DNA from: a virus
DNA length: 20,928 nt
IMG/VR virus record: IMGVR_UViG_3300027763_001142
Coordinates: 1 to 20,928 of that record
Strand: one strand, 5' to 3'
A program made the translations under genes and the position numbers. A model generated the notes under the pieces. It made no database searches. It was not told the origin of the DNA and saw only the letters and a list, made by a program, of their open reading frames with translations. Below are positions 1 through 7,244 of this stretch, piece after piece; position 1 is the first letter of the stretch; each line of letters starts with the position of its first letter.

Positions 1-57
1 ACTCTAGTAACAATAAGACCACGACCACGAGCAACCCAACTAACCCACTAACAAAAA

Positions 58-73
58 CCTGATACGTATCAGG
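58..73. promoter_or_regulatory. 16-bp perfect palindrome (operator or small hairpin)
   Basis: CCTGATACGTATCAGG equals its own reverse complement. As DNA it could be a dimer-binding operator. As RNA it could fold into a 6-bp stem with an ACGT loop, sited 5 bases before the AGGAGCAAC ribosome-binding cassette. Neither role is proven. No T-run follows, so it is not a terminator. Confidence 0.45.
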
Positions 74-78
74 AAACT

Positions 79-91
79 AGGAGCAACTGAC
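79..91 (+). promoter_or_regulatory. Conserved extended ribosome-binding cassette (copy 1)
   Basis: AGGAGCAACT at 79-88 precedes the ATG at 92. AGGAG is a Shine-Dalgarno core. The following CAAC is shared with four other gene starts (1175, 2677, 3168, 12669) and is not needed for 16S pairing. Confidence 0.75.
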
Positions 92-1159
92 ATGGCCGCG
101 ATCAACTTCGGCAAGACGGTAACGCTTAAGCAAGCTGCGCAGATCATCCTGTCCACCCCCAAGAACCGGTACCTACTGCAAGGTGAGCCGGGTATCGGCA
201 AGTCATCCATCCTTGGGTACCTGTCTGCCGCCCTGCCTAATCACCTACCCGCGTACATTGACGTACCCAACATGGACCTTGGCGACATCGCCATGCCGGT
301 TATCGACCACGACAAGAAGGTCACACGTTACTACCCCAACAGCCGGTTCCGTTTGCAGGAGGGCAAGCCCGTCATCATGATGTATGACGAGTTTCCCAAG
401 GGTTCGCCGCCCATCCAGAACATGCTGCACCCCTCACTTGAGGTGCACTACCCGCGCCTTGGCGATATCCCTATTGACCCCACGTCCATCGTGTTCCTGA
501 CGGGTAACCTATCCAGTGACGGGGTGGGCGACAGTCTCAAGGCGCATACCCGTAACCGCATTATCCCTCTGACGGTATGCAAACCAGACGCAGACCAGTG
601 GATTGAGTGGGCGATGGACCACGACATTGAGCCGGTTGTCATGGCATGGGTTAAGCAGTTCCCTCATGCGCTGGCTAGCTATCTCGACGAGGGCCAGACG
701 GACAATCCATATATCTACAACCCCAAGAAGATGCAGACATCCTTCGTGTCGCCCCGGTCACTGGAGCGGGCTAGCTACATCGTGCGAGCCAGAGGCGAGA
801 TAGATCAGGACAGTCTTATCGCTGCCTTGTCTGGTGCTATTGGCGAAGCAGCAAGCCGGGATATGCAAGCCTATATCGCGTATCAGGATCAGCTGCCCAC
901 GTGGGAGAGCATCATGAAGTCGCCCAAGACTACCAGCGTGCCCGATAGCGCTGGCGCGTGCGCCGTCATGGTCTTTGGTGCGATAGCCAAGCTGGACAAG
1001 AACAACATCACTCCGTTCATGGAGTACGTGGAGCGCTTCGAGCCGGAGTGGCAAGCGGCCTTCTGTATCAACCTCGCTAAGAGCAAGACCAAGCAAGCCG
1101 TGGCGTTCAGCAGCAAGAAGTTCGCTGACTGGGTGCAGAAGAACGAGGACTTACTCTAA
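92..1159 (+). CDS. MoxR/CobS-like AAA+ ATPase
   Basis: A 355-residue AAA+ ATPase. Walker A is GEPGIGKS at residues 31-38, Walker B ends in the acidic pair MMYDE at 96-100, a sensor-1-like FLTGN lies at 135-139, and basic residues around 153-156 (TRNR) are candidate arginine fingers. MoxR/CobS-type ATPases act as hexameric chaperones paired with a VWA-domain partner, and that partner type is encoded 27 bases downstream. The start at 92 follows a strong AGGAGCAAC ribosome-binding site. Protein class is clear from the motifs. The phage substrate is unknown; remodelling of a host or replication complex is inference from better-studied pairs such as CobS/CobT, NorQ/NorD and RavA/ViaA. Confidence 0.88.
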   Translation: MAAINFGKTVTLKQAAQIILSTPKNRYLLQGEPGIGKSSILGYLSAALPNHLPAYIDVPNMDLGDIAMPVIDHDKKVTRYYPNSRFRLQEGKPVIMMYDEFPKGSPPIQNMLHPSLEVHYPRLGDIPIDPTSIVFLTGNLSSDGVGDSLKAHTRNRIIPLTVCKPDADQWIEWAMDHDIEPVVMAWVKQFPHALASYLDEGQTDNPYIYNPKKMQTSFVSPRSLERASYIVRARGEIDQDSLIAALSGAIGEAASRDMQAYIAYQDQLPTWESIMKSPKTTSVPDSAGACAVMVFGAIAKLDKNNITPFMEYVERFEPEWQAAFCINLAKSKTKQAVAFSSKKFADWVQKNEDLL

Positions 1160-1174
1160 CAAAACCTACCAACG

Positions 1175-1186
1175 AGGAGCAACCCG
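1175..1186 (+). promoter_or_regulatory. Conserved extended ribosome-binding cassette (copy 2)
   Basis: AGGAGCAAC at 1175-1183 lies 3 bases before the ATG at 1187 in the 27-base gap between the ATPase and VWA genes. It is preceded by CTAACAAAACCT, as in the first leader. Confidence 0.75.
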
Positions 1187-2410
1187 ATGGACAACGAAGT
1201 AACCGACAAAGAAGAGCGCAAGCTCAAGAGGGCTAAGATCAGCCTGATGCGTGAGCCCAAGTTCGCGCTGTGGTCTGGCATTATGATGATCGGCAAGACT
1301 GAGGTGGTGGACAACGAGCCTACCGCTTGCACTAACGGACGCGACGAGCGTTACGGACGCAAGTTCATTCAGTCCCTGACAGACAAGGAGCTGGCGTTCA
1401 TCGTGCTGCACGAGAACTTGCACAAGGCGTTTAAGCACCTGACCACGTGGCGCAAGCTATGGGAAGAAGATAGCGAGCTGACTAACTGGGCCTGTGACTA
1501 CGTTATCAACCTGATGCTGGTGAACATGGACCCGCAGGAGCAGTACATCTCGCCGCCGCGTAGGGATGGCAAGGTGTTCGTTCTTATCGACAGAGCCTTC
1601 GCAAACATGAACACCAAGCAGGTGTTCGATATACTCAAGCAGGAGAAGAAGGATGCTAAGAACGGCAAAGGTAATGGTGCTGGCCGTTGTTATTCTGATG
1701 GGGGCGGGGCTTTTGATCGTCACGATTGGGATGGTGCTAAGGAACTATCAGAAGAGGAGCGCAAAGAGCTTGAGCGCGAGATCGACCAAGGGCTTCGCCA
1801 AGGACTGATGGCCGCTAAGAAAGCCGGTCATGGGGCTGGTGACTTGGATCGTCTTGTTGGCGACATGCTTACGCCTACGGTGGACTGGCGCGAACAGATG
1901 CGGGAGTTCGTCAAGTCTATCTGCAATGCCAAGGACACTTCATCATGGCGCAGGGTCAACCGGCGCTTCCTGTCTGGCGATACGTATATGCCTACGCTAG
2001 TGGGCGAATGTGTCGGGCGTATCGTGGTGGGCGTTGATACGTCTGGTTCGATCAGTGGTGCCGATATCACGCGCTTCCTCAGTGAGGTCAAGGCTATCAC
2101 TGACGAGGTACATCCCGAGAAGATCGACCTGATGTACTGGGATGCTAGCGTGTCGGGGCATGAGGAGTACGACGAGGGCAACATGAGCACCCTTGTGGAG
2201 AGTACCAAGCCGCGAGGTGGTGGCGGCACTGATCCGCGTGCCGTTATGAACTACATCAATAACCGTAACATGCAGCCCGAGTGCATCGTGATGCTAACCG
2301 ATGGAGCGATAAGTGATTGGGGTACTGAATGGACTGCGCCAGTTCTTTGGGCAATCACCGGACGGGGTATCACTGCCCCAAATGGTAAGTCTATCCACGT
2401 TGAGAACTGA
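1187..2410 (+). CDS. VWA-domain protein with HExxH metallopeptidase-like N-terminus (CobT/DUF2201-like)
   Basis: A 407-residue two-part protein. The N-terminal part has HENLH at residues 75-79, an HExxH zinc-binding motif, followed by a conserved-looking WACDYVIN at 101-108 whose Asp104 could be a third ligand. This matches the metallopeptidase-like DUF2201 type. A charged linker (about 150-215) leads to a C-terminal von Willebrand A domain with a complete MIDAS: DTSGS at 284-288, Thr348 in GGGGTDP and Asp372 in LTDG. Such proteins are partners of MoxR/CobS-like ATPases, here the preceding gene. Peptidase activity is untested; many family members may use the fold only for binding. Its start has the same AGGAGCAAC cassette as the ATPase, suggesting coordinated translation. 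Confidence 0.85.
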   Translation: MDNEVTDKEERKLKRAKISLMREPKFALWSGIMMIGKTEVVDNEPTACTNGRDERYGRKFIQSLTDKELAFIVLHENLHKAFKHLTTWRKLWEEDSELTNWACDYVINLMLVNMDPQEQYISPPRRDGKVFVLIDRAFANMNTKQVFDILKQEKKDAKNGKGNGAGRCYSDGGGAFDRHDWDGAKELSEEERKELEREIDQGLRQGLMAAKKAGHGAGDLDRLVGDMLTPTVDWREQMREFVKSICNAKDTSSWRRVNRRFLSGDTYMPTLVGECVGRIVVGVDTSGSISGADITRFLSEVKAITDEVHPEKIDLMYWDASVSGHEEYDEGNMSTLVESTKPRGGGGTDPRAVMNYINNRNMQPECIVMLTDGAISDWGTEWTAPVLWAITGRGITAPNGKSIHVEN

Positions 2411-2414
2411 CCCG

Positions 2415-2657
2415 ATGGCTAGGGCAATCGTGAGGATAGGCTACAAAGATTATATTATGAATACGGCGGATGCGCTGCACATCCTAGACTTACTAAGCAA
2501 AGCAGAGCGGTACGAGACTACGTATGCGTCCGCTACGAAGAGTAAGACTTACCACGTGTATGATGTACCAATGGAAGACAAGACTGATAGCCTAGAAATA
2601 GTACATGACGACCTGTACCGCATGGCGAAGCTAGCGGGCAGACCAATCAAGGGATGA
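2415..2657 (+). CDS. Small unknown phage protein
   Basis: An 80-residue protein beginning MARAIVRIGYKDY. I do not recognise a family. The frame stays open further upstream to a start inside the VWA gene (2313), but the ATG at 2415, four bases after the VWA stop, gives a non-overlapping gene. The ribosome-binding site is weak (only GAG/GA-rich sequence upstream), so translation may depend on reinitiation after the VWA gene. It is rich in charged residues, has no signal peptide or membrane segment, and has a central predicted helix. Confidence 0.6.
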   Translation: MARAIVRIGYKDYIMNTADALHILDLLSKAERYETTYASATKSKTYHVYDVPMEDKTDSLEIVHDDLYRMAKLAGRPIKG

Positions 2658-2676
2658 CATTCGTCACCCTTAACCA

Positions 2677-2689
2677 AGGAGCAACTACA
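2677..2689 (+). promoter_or_regulatory. Conserved extended ribosome-binding cassette (copy 3)
   Basis: AGGAGCAACT at 2677-2686 precedes the ATG at 2690. It decides the start of the next gene: an upstream in-frame ATG at 2654 overlaps the previous stop (ATGA) but lacks this cassette. Confidence 0.7.
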
Positions 2690-3124
2690 ATGACTGTGAT
2701 TACTACAATCGAAGGCTTGCCTGTTATAAACGCGAAGAAGCCCCTCATGCTGAACATAACGCCGGAGGATATCAAAGCCGCGAGGAAACATTCGCCGGGT
2801 AACTGTGCAGTAGCTAAGGCGTGTAAGCGGGAATGGGAGGTCGAGGAGGTTCGCGTGCATCTCTCGCGTATCTACATCCGCCGCAACGAGAAGAACTGGA
2901 TTAGGTTCGCAACACCATCTCCGATGCGTAACGAGATCATTTCGTATGATCGGGGTGGTGAGTTCTTACCCTCGGTGTTTACCATCAAGCCTGTCTCTCC
3001 GTCTCAGCGCACGGGCAAGAGGCAGGGGACCAATACCGACAAGAACGACAAGAGCCGGACCCTTCGCAAGAAGCGCAAGGCGTACACTGTTGTTAAGGGT
3101 GTCCGTGTAGCGGCGCACAAGTAG
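2690..3124 (+). CDS. Unknown basic phage protein
   Basis: A 144-residue protein starting MTVITTIEGLPV. The start is set by the AGGAGCAAC cassette just upstream; the alternative ATG at 2654 would add 12 residues. The C-terminal third is strongly basic and low in complexity (many Lys/Arg from about residue 105), which could mean nucleic-acid binding. Two cysteines near residues 36 and 42 are not enough to argue for a metal site. No family recognised. It sits between the VWA gene and the DUF3150-like gene and shares their leader type, so co-regulation with the AAA+/VWA module is likely. Confidence 0.65.
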   Translation: MTVITTIEGLPVINAKKPLMLNITPEDIKAARKHSPGNCAVAKACKREWEVEEVRVHLSRIYIRRNEKNWIRFATPSPMRNEIISYDRGGEFLPSVFTIKPVSPSQRTGKRQGTNTDKNDKSRTLRKKRKAYTVVKGVRVAAHK

Positions 3125-3132
3125 GACCAACC

Positions 3133-3158
3133 GGGGGTACGGTATGCGCCGTACCCCC
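3133..3158 (+). promoter_or_regulatory. Strong intergenic hairpin (10-bp perfect stem)
   Basis: GGGGGTACGG at 3133-3142 pairs perfectly with CCGTACCCCC at 3149-3158 around a 6-base loop TATGCG. No U-run follows, so it is not a standard rho-independent terminator. It lies directly upstream of the CACTAACA plus AGGAGCAAC leader of the DUF3150-like gene and could be an RNA processing or stability element, or a partial attenuator. Confidence 0.65.
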
Positions 3159-3167
3159 ACACTAACA

Positions 3168-3180
3168 AGGAGCAACGACA
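3168..3180 (+). promoter_or_regulatory. Conserved extended ribosome-binding cassette (copy 4)
   Basis: AGGAGCAAC at 3168-3176 is followed by GACA and the ATG at 3181. The upstream bases CCACACTAACA resemble the complement of the 3' hairpin region at 17326-17350 more broadly than the cassette alone. Confidence 0.75.
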
Positions 3181-4047
3181 ATGAGCATCACATCATCTTC
3201 CGTGCTGACCGAGATGAACATCTCCGTCTGGACCGCTAACAAGGTAGACAAGGGCGCTACCGATAGCGTGACTAACAACGCCTACGCAGTTAAGGACGCT
3301 GCCCAAGTCCGCAAGAACCTTATGGCTGGTACTCACCAACGCAAGGCAATCTCTGACTACGCTGCTGCCTGTAGGAACTGGCACAGTACGCGCACGTTGC
3401 CGTGGGCGGACCGTGGTCCGAGACTTATGCCGACTAGCTTGTTCATGGAGTACAAGAAGGAAGCTAACCTGCGCCGGGAGACCTTCTTCAAAATGGTGGA
3501 CGAGTTCGTTCAGGACTACCCCGCTCTGGTGCAGACCGCGCATAACTACCTAGGCAACCTGTTCAACGCCGATGATTACCCCTCTGCCCTCGAAGTGTAC
3601 AGCAAGTTCGGGTTCCGTCTGGTGTTCTCACCGGTGCCCGAGAGCGGTGACTTCCGACTGGACCTGCCAGCGCAGGAGCTGGACGAGGTGAAGCGTGGCT
3701 ATGAGGATAGCTTCAAGGACCGCTTGGCCGATGCCATGAAGGAACCTTGGGACCGGCTGCACAAGGTGTTGCTCAACATCTCTGACAGGATGACTGACGA
3801 CGCTGGCGAAGACGGGACAGAAGCGCGTCGGTTTGCTTCCAACAATACGTTTATCACCAACGCGCAATCCCTGTGTGCTATGCTCACCCATCTCAACGTG
3901 ACCAATGATCCTAAGCTGGAAGCCGCACGCCGCCAGCTGGAGCAGACTATGGCTGGTGCGGACATTGAGACCATCAAGGAGAGCGCAACGGAACGTGCCG
4001 AGATCAAGGGCAAGGTTGACGCAATCCTTAATCAGTTCGAGTGGTAG
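3181..4047 (+). CDS. DUF3150-like protein
   Basis: A 288-residue, mainly helical and charged protein. Overall composition, length and position directly downstream of a CobS-like ATPase and a CobT-like VWA gene fit DUF3150-type proteins, which commonly accompany this pair in phages and plasmids. That assignment is from recollection of family context, not from a decisive motif. There is no signal peptide or membrane segment. The C-terminal part (about 215-280) is likely coiled helix. The start is supported by the AGGAGCAAC cassette. It is probably a third component of the AAA+/VWA module; function unknown. Confidence 0.75.
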   Translation: MSITSSSVLTEMNISVWTANKVDKGATDSVTNNAYAVKDAAQVRKNLMAGTHQRKAISDYAAACRNWHSTRTLPWADRGPRLMPTSLFMEYKKEANLRRETFFKMVDEFVQDYPALVQTAHNYLGNLFNADDYPSALEVYSKFGFRLVFSPVPESGDFRLDLPAQELDEVKRGYEDSFKDRLADAMKEPWDRLHKVLLNISDRMTDDAGEDGTEARRFASNNTFITNAQSLCAMLTHLNVTNDPKLEAARRQLEQTMAGADIETIKESATERAEIKGKVDAILNQFEW

Positions 4048-4055
4048 GACCAGAC

Positions 4056-4901
4056 ATGCTTAACGATATTGACTTTGACTTCGTGGACTTCGGTATATCC
4101 AACCTTGGCTGGGCTAAGAGTAAGACCAAGACCTACGACAAGCCCATGCAACTTAATATCAAACTGGCACCGCTAGCATACGAAGCCGCTAAGAAGTTCC
4201 CTAAGTGGGTATTCTCGGGCGTGCCCCAACGTAGTTATGACGACCGGATAGAGATATCGAAGCTTGGCGTGTACGAGAACCGGGAGAAGATAGGTACTCT
4301 GAGTATCTGCAATTCCAAGTACGTCATTGATAATGACCGCATCAATACGGCACGCAAACGGGGTGACGGAGCACAGACAGGCAGCATTAAGAAAGCGCTG
4401 GCGCTTATGGCTAAGTCCTTCGGTGGTAAGACTATCGAAGAGAAATCGCGGGAGGCGTATGACAAGTTGGCGGGTGCTCTAGGTTCTAGCCACAGTCTTA
4501 AACAGATGGACTATAACAATGCGGTTAGCGCCCTCTTACGTCACCTAACGGTGTATGCCCTTGAGAACTTTGAGGTAACTGCTGCTGCTGCTATCGCAGC
4601 GGGCGGTAATGCCGGACAAATCAATGGTATCCCGGAAACTAGAGATGACCGCGATACAGTCTCAACAATACACAATGCCCTGCACGGTAAGCGTGGGCGG
4701 TTCGTTATGATCGACGGTAGCGATTATGTTGTATCTAAGAGCCTAGACTTTGAACCAGAGCTTTACTCAAGCGACACACTGCCAGCACCTATTAAGCTAG
4801 GTATTGGTATGCTCAAGCTGCTTGAGGACAACCACTTCATGAAGGACGTAGGGTTCAGGCTCAACGCCACAACCTTTTACGTGCTGGCGGAACCTGACTG
4901 A
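4056..4901 (+). CDS. Unknown phage protein
   Basis: A 281-residue protein starting MLNDIDFDFVDFG. The ATG at 4056 is chosen because TAGGA at 4045-4049 gives a well-spaced ribosome-binding site; a GTG at 4041 would overlap the previous gene's stop. No recognised domain. Visible features are an acidic N-terminus, a Lys/Arg-rich stretch around residues 95-125, an Ala-rich helix (AAAAAIAAGG) near 175-185 and a C-terminal hydrophobic/acidic segment. It is the last large gene of the AAA+/VWA block, and its stop overlaps the start of the next gene (TGATG). Confidence 0.75.
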   Translation: MLNDIDFDFVDFGISNLGWAKSKTKTYDKPMQLNIKLAPLAYEAAKKFPKWVFSGVPQRSYDDRIEISKLGVYENREKIGTLSICNSKYVIDNDRINTARKRGDGAQTGSIKKALALMAKSFGGKTIEEKSREAYDKLAGALGSSHSLKQMDYNNAVSALLRHLTVYALENFEVTAAAAIAAGGNAGQINGIPETRDDRDTVSTIHNALHGKRGRFVMIDGSDYVVSKSLDFEPELYSSDTLPAPIKLGIGMLKLLEDNHFMKDVGFRLNATTFYVLAEPD

Positions 4902-5077
4902 TGGATGACAAGAAGAAAGGGCGGGGTAAGGGCAAGGACGAGGCGTTAGTACACGTTAACGTCCGCTTGCCCCCCGCTGTAGTAGGTTTCTATAAGCAGT
5001 CCCCCAACTACACCAAGCGTATGCGGGAGATACTGACGGACTTCGCTTACGGCGATATCGACTACACAAAGAAATAA
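4901..5077 (+). CDS. BrnA-like ribbon-helix-helix protein (short gene)
   Basis: A 58-residue protein starting MDDKKKGRGKGKDE. A basic N-terminus leads into VHVNVRLPPAVVGFYKQ, then YTKRMREILTDF. That order (beta strand with R-L-P/D, helix with a V-x-x-F/W-F/Y-K core, then a turn and T-R-M/I-x-x-x-L helix) is the ribbon-helix-helix pattern of BrnA/DUF4415 antitoxins, which bind DNA as dimers. No BrnT toxin is next to it, so this would be an orphan, possibly a repressor. The start overlaps the previous stop as TGATG. It ends 6 bases before the TTGACT promoter element at 5084, an obvious candidate target. Confidence 0.7.
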   Translation: MDDKKKGRGKGKDEALVHVNVRLPPAVVGFYKQSPNYTKRMREILTDFAYGDIDYTKK

Positions 5078-5083
5078 TTCTAT

Positions 5084-5112
5084 TTGACTTTGTCCACCCA
5101 CACGATTAAGAT
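5084..5112 (+). promoter_or_regulatory. Sigma70-type promoter, predicted leaderless
   Basis: TTGACT (5084-5089), 17-base spacer, TAAGAT (5107-5112). The ATG of the VRR-NUC gene starts 7 bases after the -10 box, where transcription should begin, and no Shine-Dalgarno sequence lies between. The -35 is embedded in TTGACTTTGTCCA, which resembles the TTGACTATGTCAA before 12679. Confidence 0.65.
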
Positions 5113-5118
5113 ACCTTC

Positions 5119-5427
5119 ATGGCACAAACACCTGAGAAAAAAGTTAAAGCTAAAGTCGTAGAGATACTCAAGGCTCACGGCGTTTATTATTTCTTCCCTG
5201 CTACATTTGGTATGGGGCGCAGCGGCGTACCCGATATTGTGTGCTGCTACCAAGGTAAGTTCTTAGCCATTGAGTGCAAGGCGGGCGCGGGTAAGACCAC
5301 GGCGCTACAGGAGCGAGAGCTTGCGGCTATCAAGGCGGCTGGTGGTATGCAGCTGGTGGTCAATGAGAAGAACGTAGGCGAGGTAGCCGTGCTGCTGAAC
5401 GTGCTGCGGAAGACGGAACTGTCATAG
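5119..5427 (+). CDS. VRR-NUC domain nuclease
   Basis: A 102-residue protein that is essentially one VRR-NUC domain, a PD-(D/E)XK fold found in phage and bacterial structure-specific nucleases and Holliday-junction-type resolvases. Visible motifs are GMGRSGVPD at residues 31-39 with catalytic Asp39, IECKAG at 51-56 with Glu52 and Lys54, and a following LQ-rich helix (Gln64). It likely cuts branched DNA during replication, recombination or packaging. The ATG at 5119 sits at the predicted transcription start of the upstream promoter, implying leaderless translation. The stop overlaps the polymerase GTG start (TAGTG). Confidence 0.88.
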   Translation: MAQTPEKKVKAKVVEILKAHGVYYFFPATFGMGRSGVPDIVCCYQGKFLAIECKAGAGKTTALQERELAAIKAAGGMQLVVNEKNVGEVAVLLNVLRKTELS

Positions 5428-7244
5428 TGCAGATCATCACCCTCGACTTCGAAACTTACTACTCCCAGAGCTTCTCGTTATCCAAGATAACGACGGAGGA
5501 GTACATCCGCTCGCCTGAGTTCGAGACTATCGGCGTATCAGTTAAGGTGGATGACGGCGAAGCCATCTGGTTCAGCGGGTCGTGGGCCGATACCAAGAAC
5601 TTCCTTAACCGGTTCGACTGGGACAACGCGGTGGCAGTAGCCCACAACGCTGTATTCGACATGGCTATACTTAGCTGGGTGTACGACATCCGGCCCAAGC
5701 GCATTGCGGATACTCTGTCTATGGCGCGTGCGCTGGGTGCGGGTAGTGTCAGCCTTGCTAACCTAGTTAAGCAGTACAAGCTGGGCGAGAAGGGCGATGA
5801 GGTCGTCAACGCGCTGGGTATGCGTAGGCTGGACTTCGATGCGGCAGCACTGCGCCGCTACGCTGCTTACTGCAAGAACGACACCGAGCTAACGTACAAG
5901 CTGTTTAACGTGCTGGGCCCGAACTTCCCTGTGTCTGAGCTGCGCCTTATCGATCTGACCATACGTATGTTTACGGAGCCAACCCTAGAACTAGATGTGG
6001 TGAAGCTGAAGGATCACCTATTTAACGTTCAGAAGGTTAAGGGGGACCTGCTTCTTTGTGTTGCTGCTAACCAAGAAGTCCTAATGAGCAACCCAAAGTT
6101 TGCTTTAGCGCTAAAGAACATGGGTGTCACCGCACCAACGAAGATCAGCCCGACCACGGGTAAGGAGACCCTTGCGCTTGGCAAGAACGACGAGGACTTC
6201 AAGGCACTGCTGGAGCACGAAGATGTACGGGTGCAGGCATTGGTGGCCGCACGGCTAGGCGTGAAGTCTACGCTGGAGGAAACAAGGACTGAGCGGTTCA
6301 TAGGCATAGCCAAGCGGGGCAAGCTGCCCATCCCACTACGCTATTACGCAGCGCACACCGGACGGTGGGGGGGCGATGACAAGGTGAACATGCAGAACCT
6401 GCCGCGTGCGTCAGCGCTTAAGTTCGCAATGCTAGCCCCTAAGGGTCACGTTATGATCGACAGCGACAGCAGTCAGATCGAAGCACGTACTCTGGCATGG
6501 CTAGCGGGACAGGAGGACTTGGTCGAAGCCTTTGAGAAGGGCGAGGACGTGTACAAGATCATGGCGTCTAAGATTTACAACAAGCCCGAGGCCAACATTA
6601 CCAAGGACGAACGGTTTGTAGGCAAGACCACGATCCTTGGGTGCGGCTACGGTATGGGCGCTGCCAAGTTCAAGAAGCAGCTGAAGACCTTTGGCGTTGA
6701 GATCAGCGAGGAAGAAGCGCAAAGCATCATTGACACCTACCGCACAAGCTACCCTGCTATCCCGAAGTTATGGAGGAAGGCCGGGGCCGTACTAGAAACT
6801 ATAATTGGCAACCTGACGGAGAAGTTTGGCCGCGATGATTTGCTGGTAGTGGAGGGCACGAAGGGTATCCTCTTACCTAACGGGCTGTACCTACGTTACC
6901 CCAACCTACGGACATCTAAGGACGAGGACGGTAAGCCCGAGTACGTCTACGATACCAAGAAGGGCAAGACGACTGTGCCTAACCGTATCTACGGCGGCAA
7001 GGTGGTGGAGAACGTCTGCCAAGCTCTGGCCCGCATTATCATTGGGGAACAGATGCTGCTGATAGCTAAGAAGTACAAGGTTGCCATGACGGTGCATGAC
7101 GCTATCGGGTGCGTAGTTCCCGAAAGTGATGTTGATGTTGCGCTGGAGAATATCCAGATATTTATGCGTATTCGCCCGACATGGGCACCTGACCTACCGC
7201 TCAACTGCGAAGCAGGTGCGGGCAAAAGCTATGGAGACTGTTAA
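5427..7244 (+). CDS. polA: Family A DNA polymerase with 3'-5' exonuclease
   Basis: A 605-residue replicative polymerase with no 5'-nuclease domain. Proofreading exonuclease: Exo I DFE at residues 7-9, Exo II HNAVFD at 73-78, Exo III YCKND around 148-152. Polymerase: GRW-x-NMQNLPR near 312-327, motif A DSSQIEAR with Asp347, motif B (O-helix) R396-x3-K400-x3-L404-x3-Y408-G, motif C VHDA at 556-559 with Asp558. The position equivalent to E. coli Phe762 is Leu404. The usual Glu after the motif C Asp is Ala559. GTG start is inferred from the one-base overlap with the previous stop; MQIITLDFE is a typical N-terminus for this group. It should replicate the phage genome together with the primase-helicase at 14287. 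Confidence 0.95.
   Translation: MQIITLDFETYYSQSFSLSKITTEEYIRSPEFETIGVSVKVDDGEAIWFSGSWADTKNFLNRFDWDNAVAVAHNAVFDMAILSWVYDIRPKRIADTLSMARALGAGSVSLANLVKQYKLGEKGDEVVNALGMRRLDFDAAALRRYAAYCKNDTELTYKLFNVLGPNFPVSELRLIDLTIRMFTEPTLELDVVKLKDHLFNVQKVKGDLLLCVAANQEVLMSNPKFALALKNMGVTAPTKISPTTGKETLALGKNDEDFKALLEHEDVRVQALVAARLGVKSTLEETRTERFIGIAKRGKLPIPLRYYAAHTGRWGGDDKVNMQNLPRASALKFAMLAPKGHVMIDSDSSQIEARTLAWLAGQEDLVEAFEKGEDVYKIMASKIYNKPEANITKDERFVGKTTILGCGYGMGAAKFKKQLKTFGVEISEEEAQSIIDTYRTSYPAIPKLWRKAGAVLETIIGNLTEKFGRDDLLVVEGTKGILLPNGLYLRYPNLRTSKDEDGKPEYVYDTKKGKTTVPNRIYGGKVVENVCQALARIIIGEQMLLIAKKYKVAMTVHDAIGCVVPESDVDVALENIQIFMRIRPTWAPDLPLNCEAGAGKSYGDC

Larger units (their letters stand above)
1..91 (+). promoter_or_regulatory. 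Leader region upstream of the AAA+ ATPase gene
   Basis: This stretch has no convincing ORF. It contains repeated CTAAC boxes (about 40-53), a GAGCAAC copy near 30, a perfect 16-bp palindrome at 58-73 and the AGGAGCAAC ribosome-binding cassette at 79-87 just before the ATG at 92. No clear -35/-10 pair is visible; a promoter may lie upstream of the window. The CTAACAAAA-CCT segment recurs in the leader of the next gene (about 1157-1167). Confidence 0.5.

Noticed and set aside
2654-2689. Upstream ATG at 2654 as start of the basic unknown protein
   Set aside because: It overlaps the previous stop (ATGA) and stays possible, but the ATG at 2690 follows the exact AGGAGCAAC cassette seen at four other starts.
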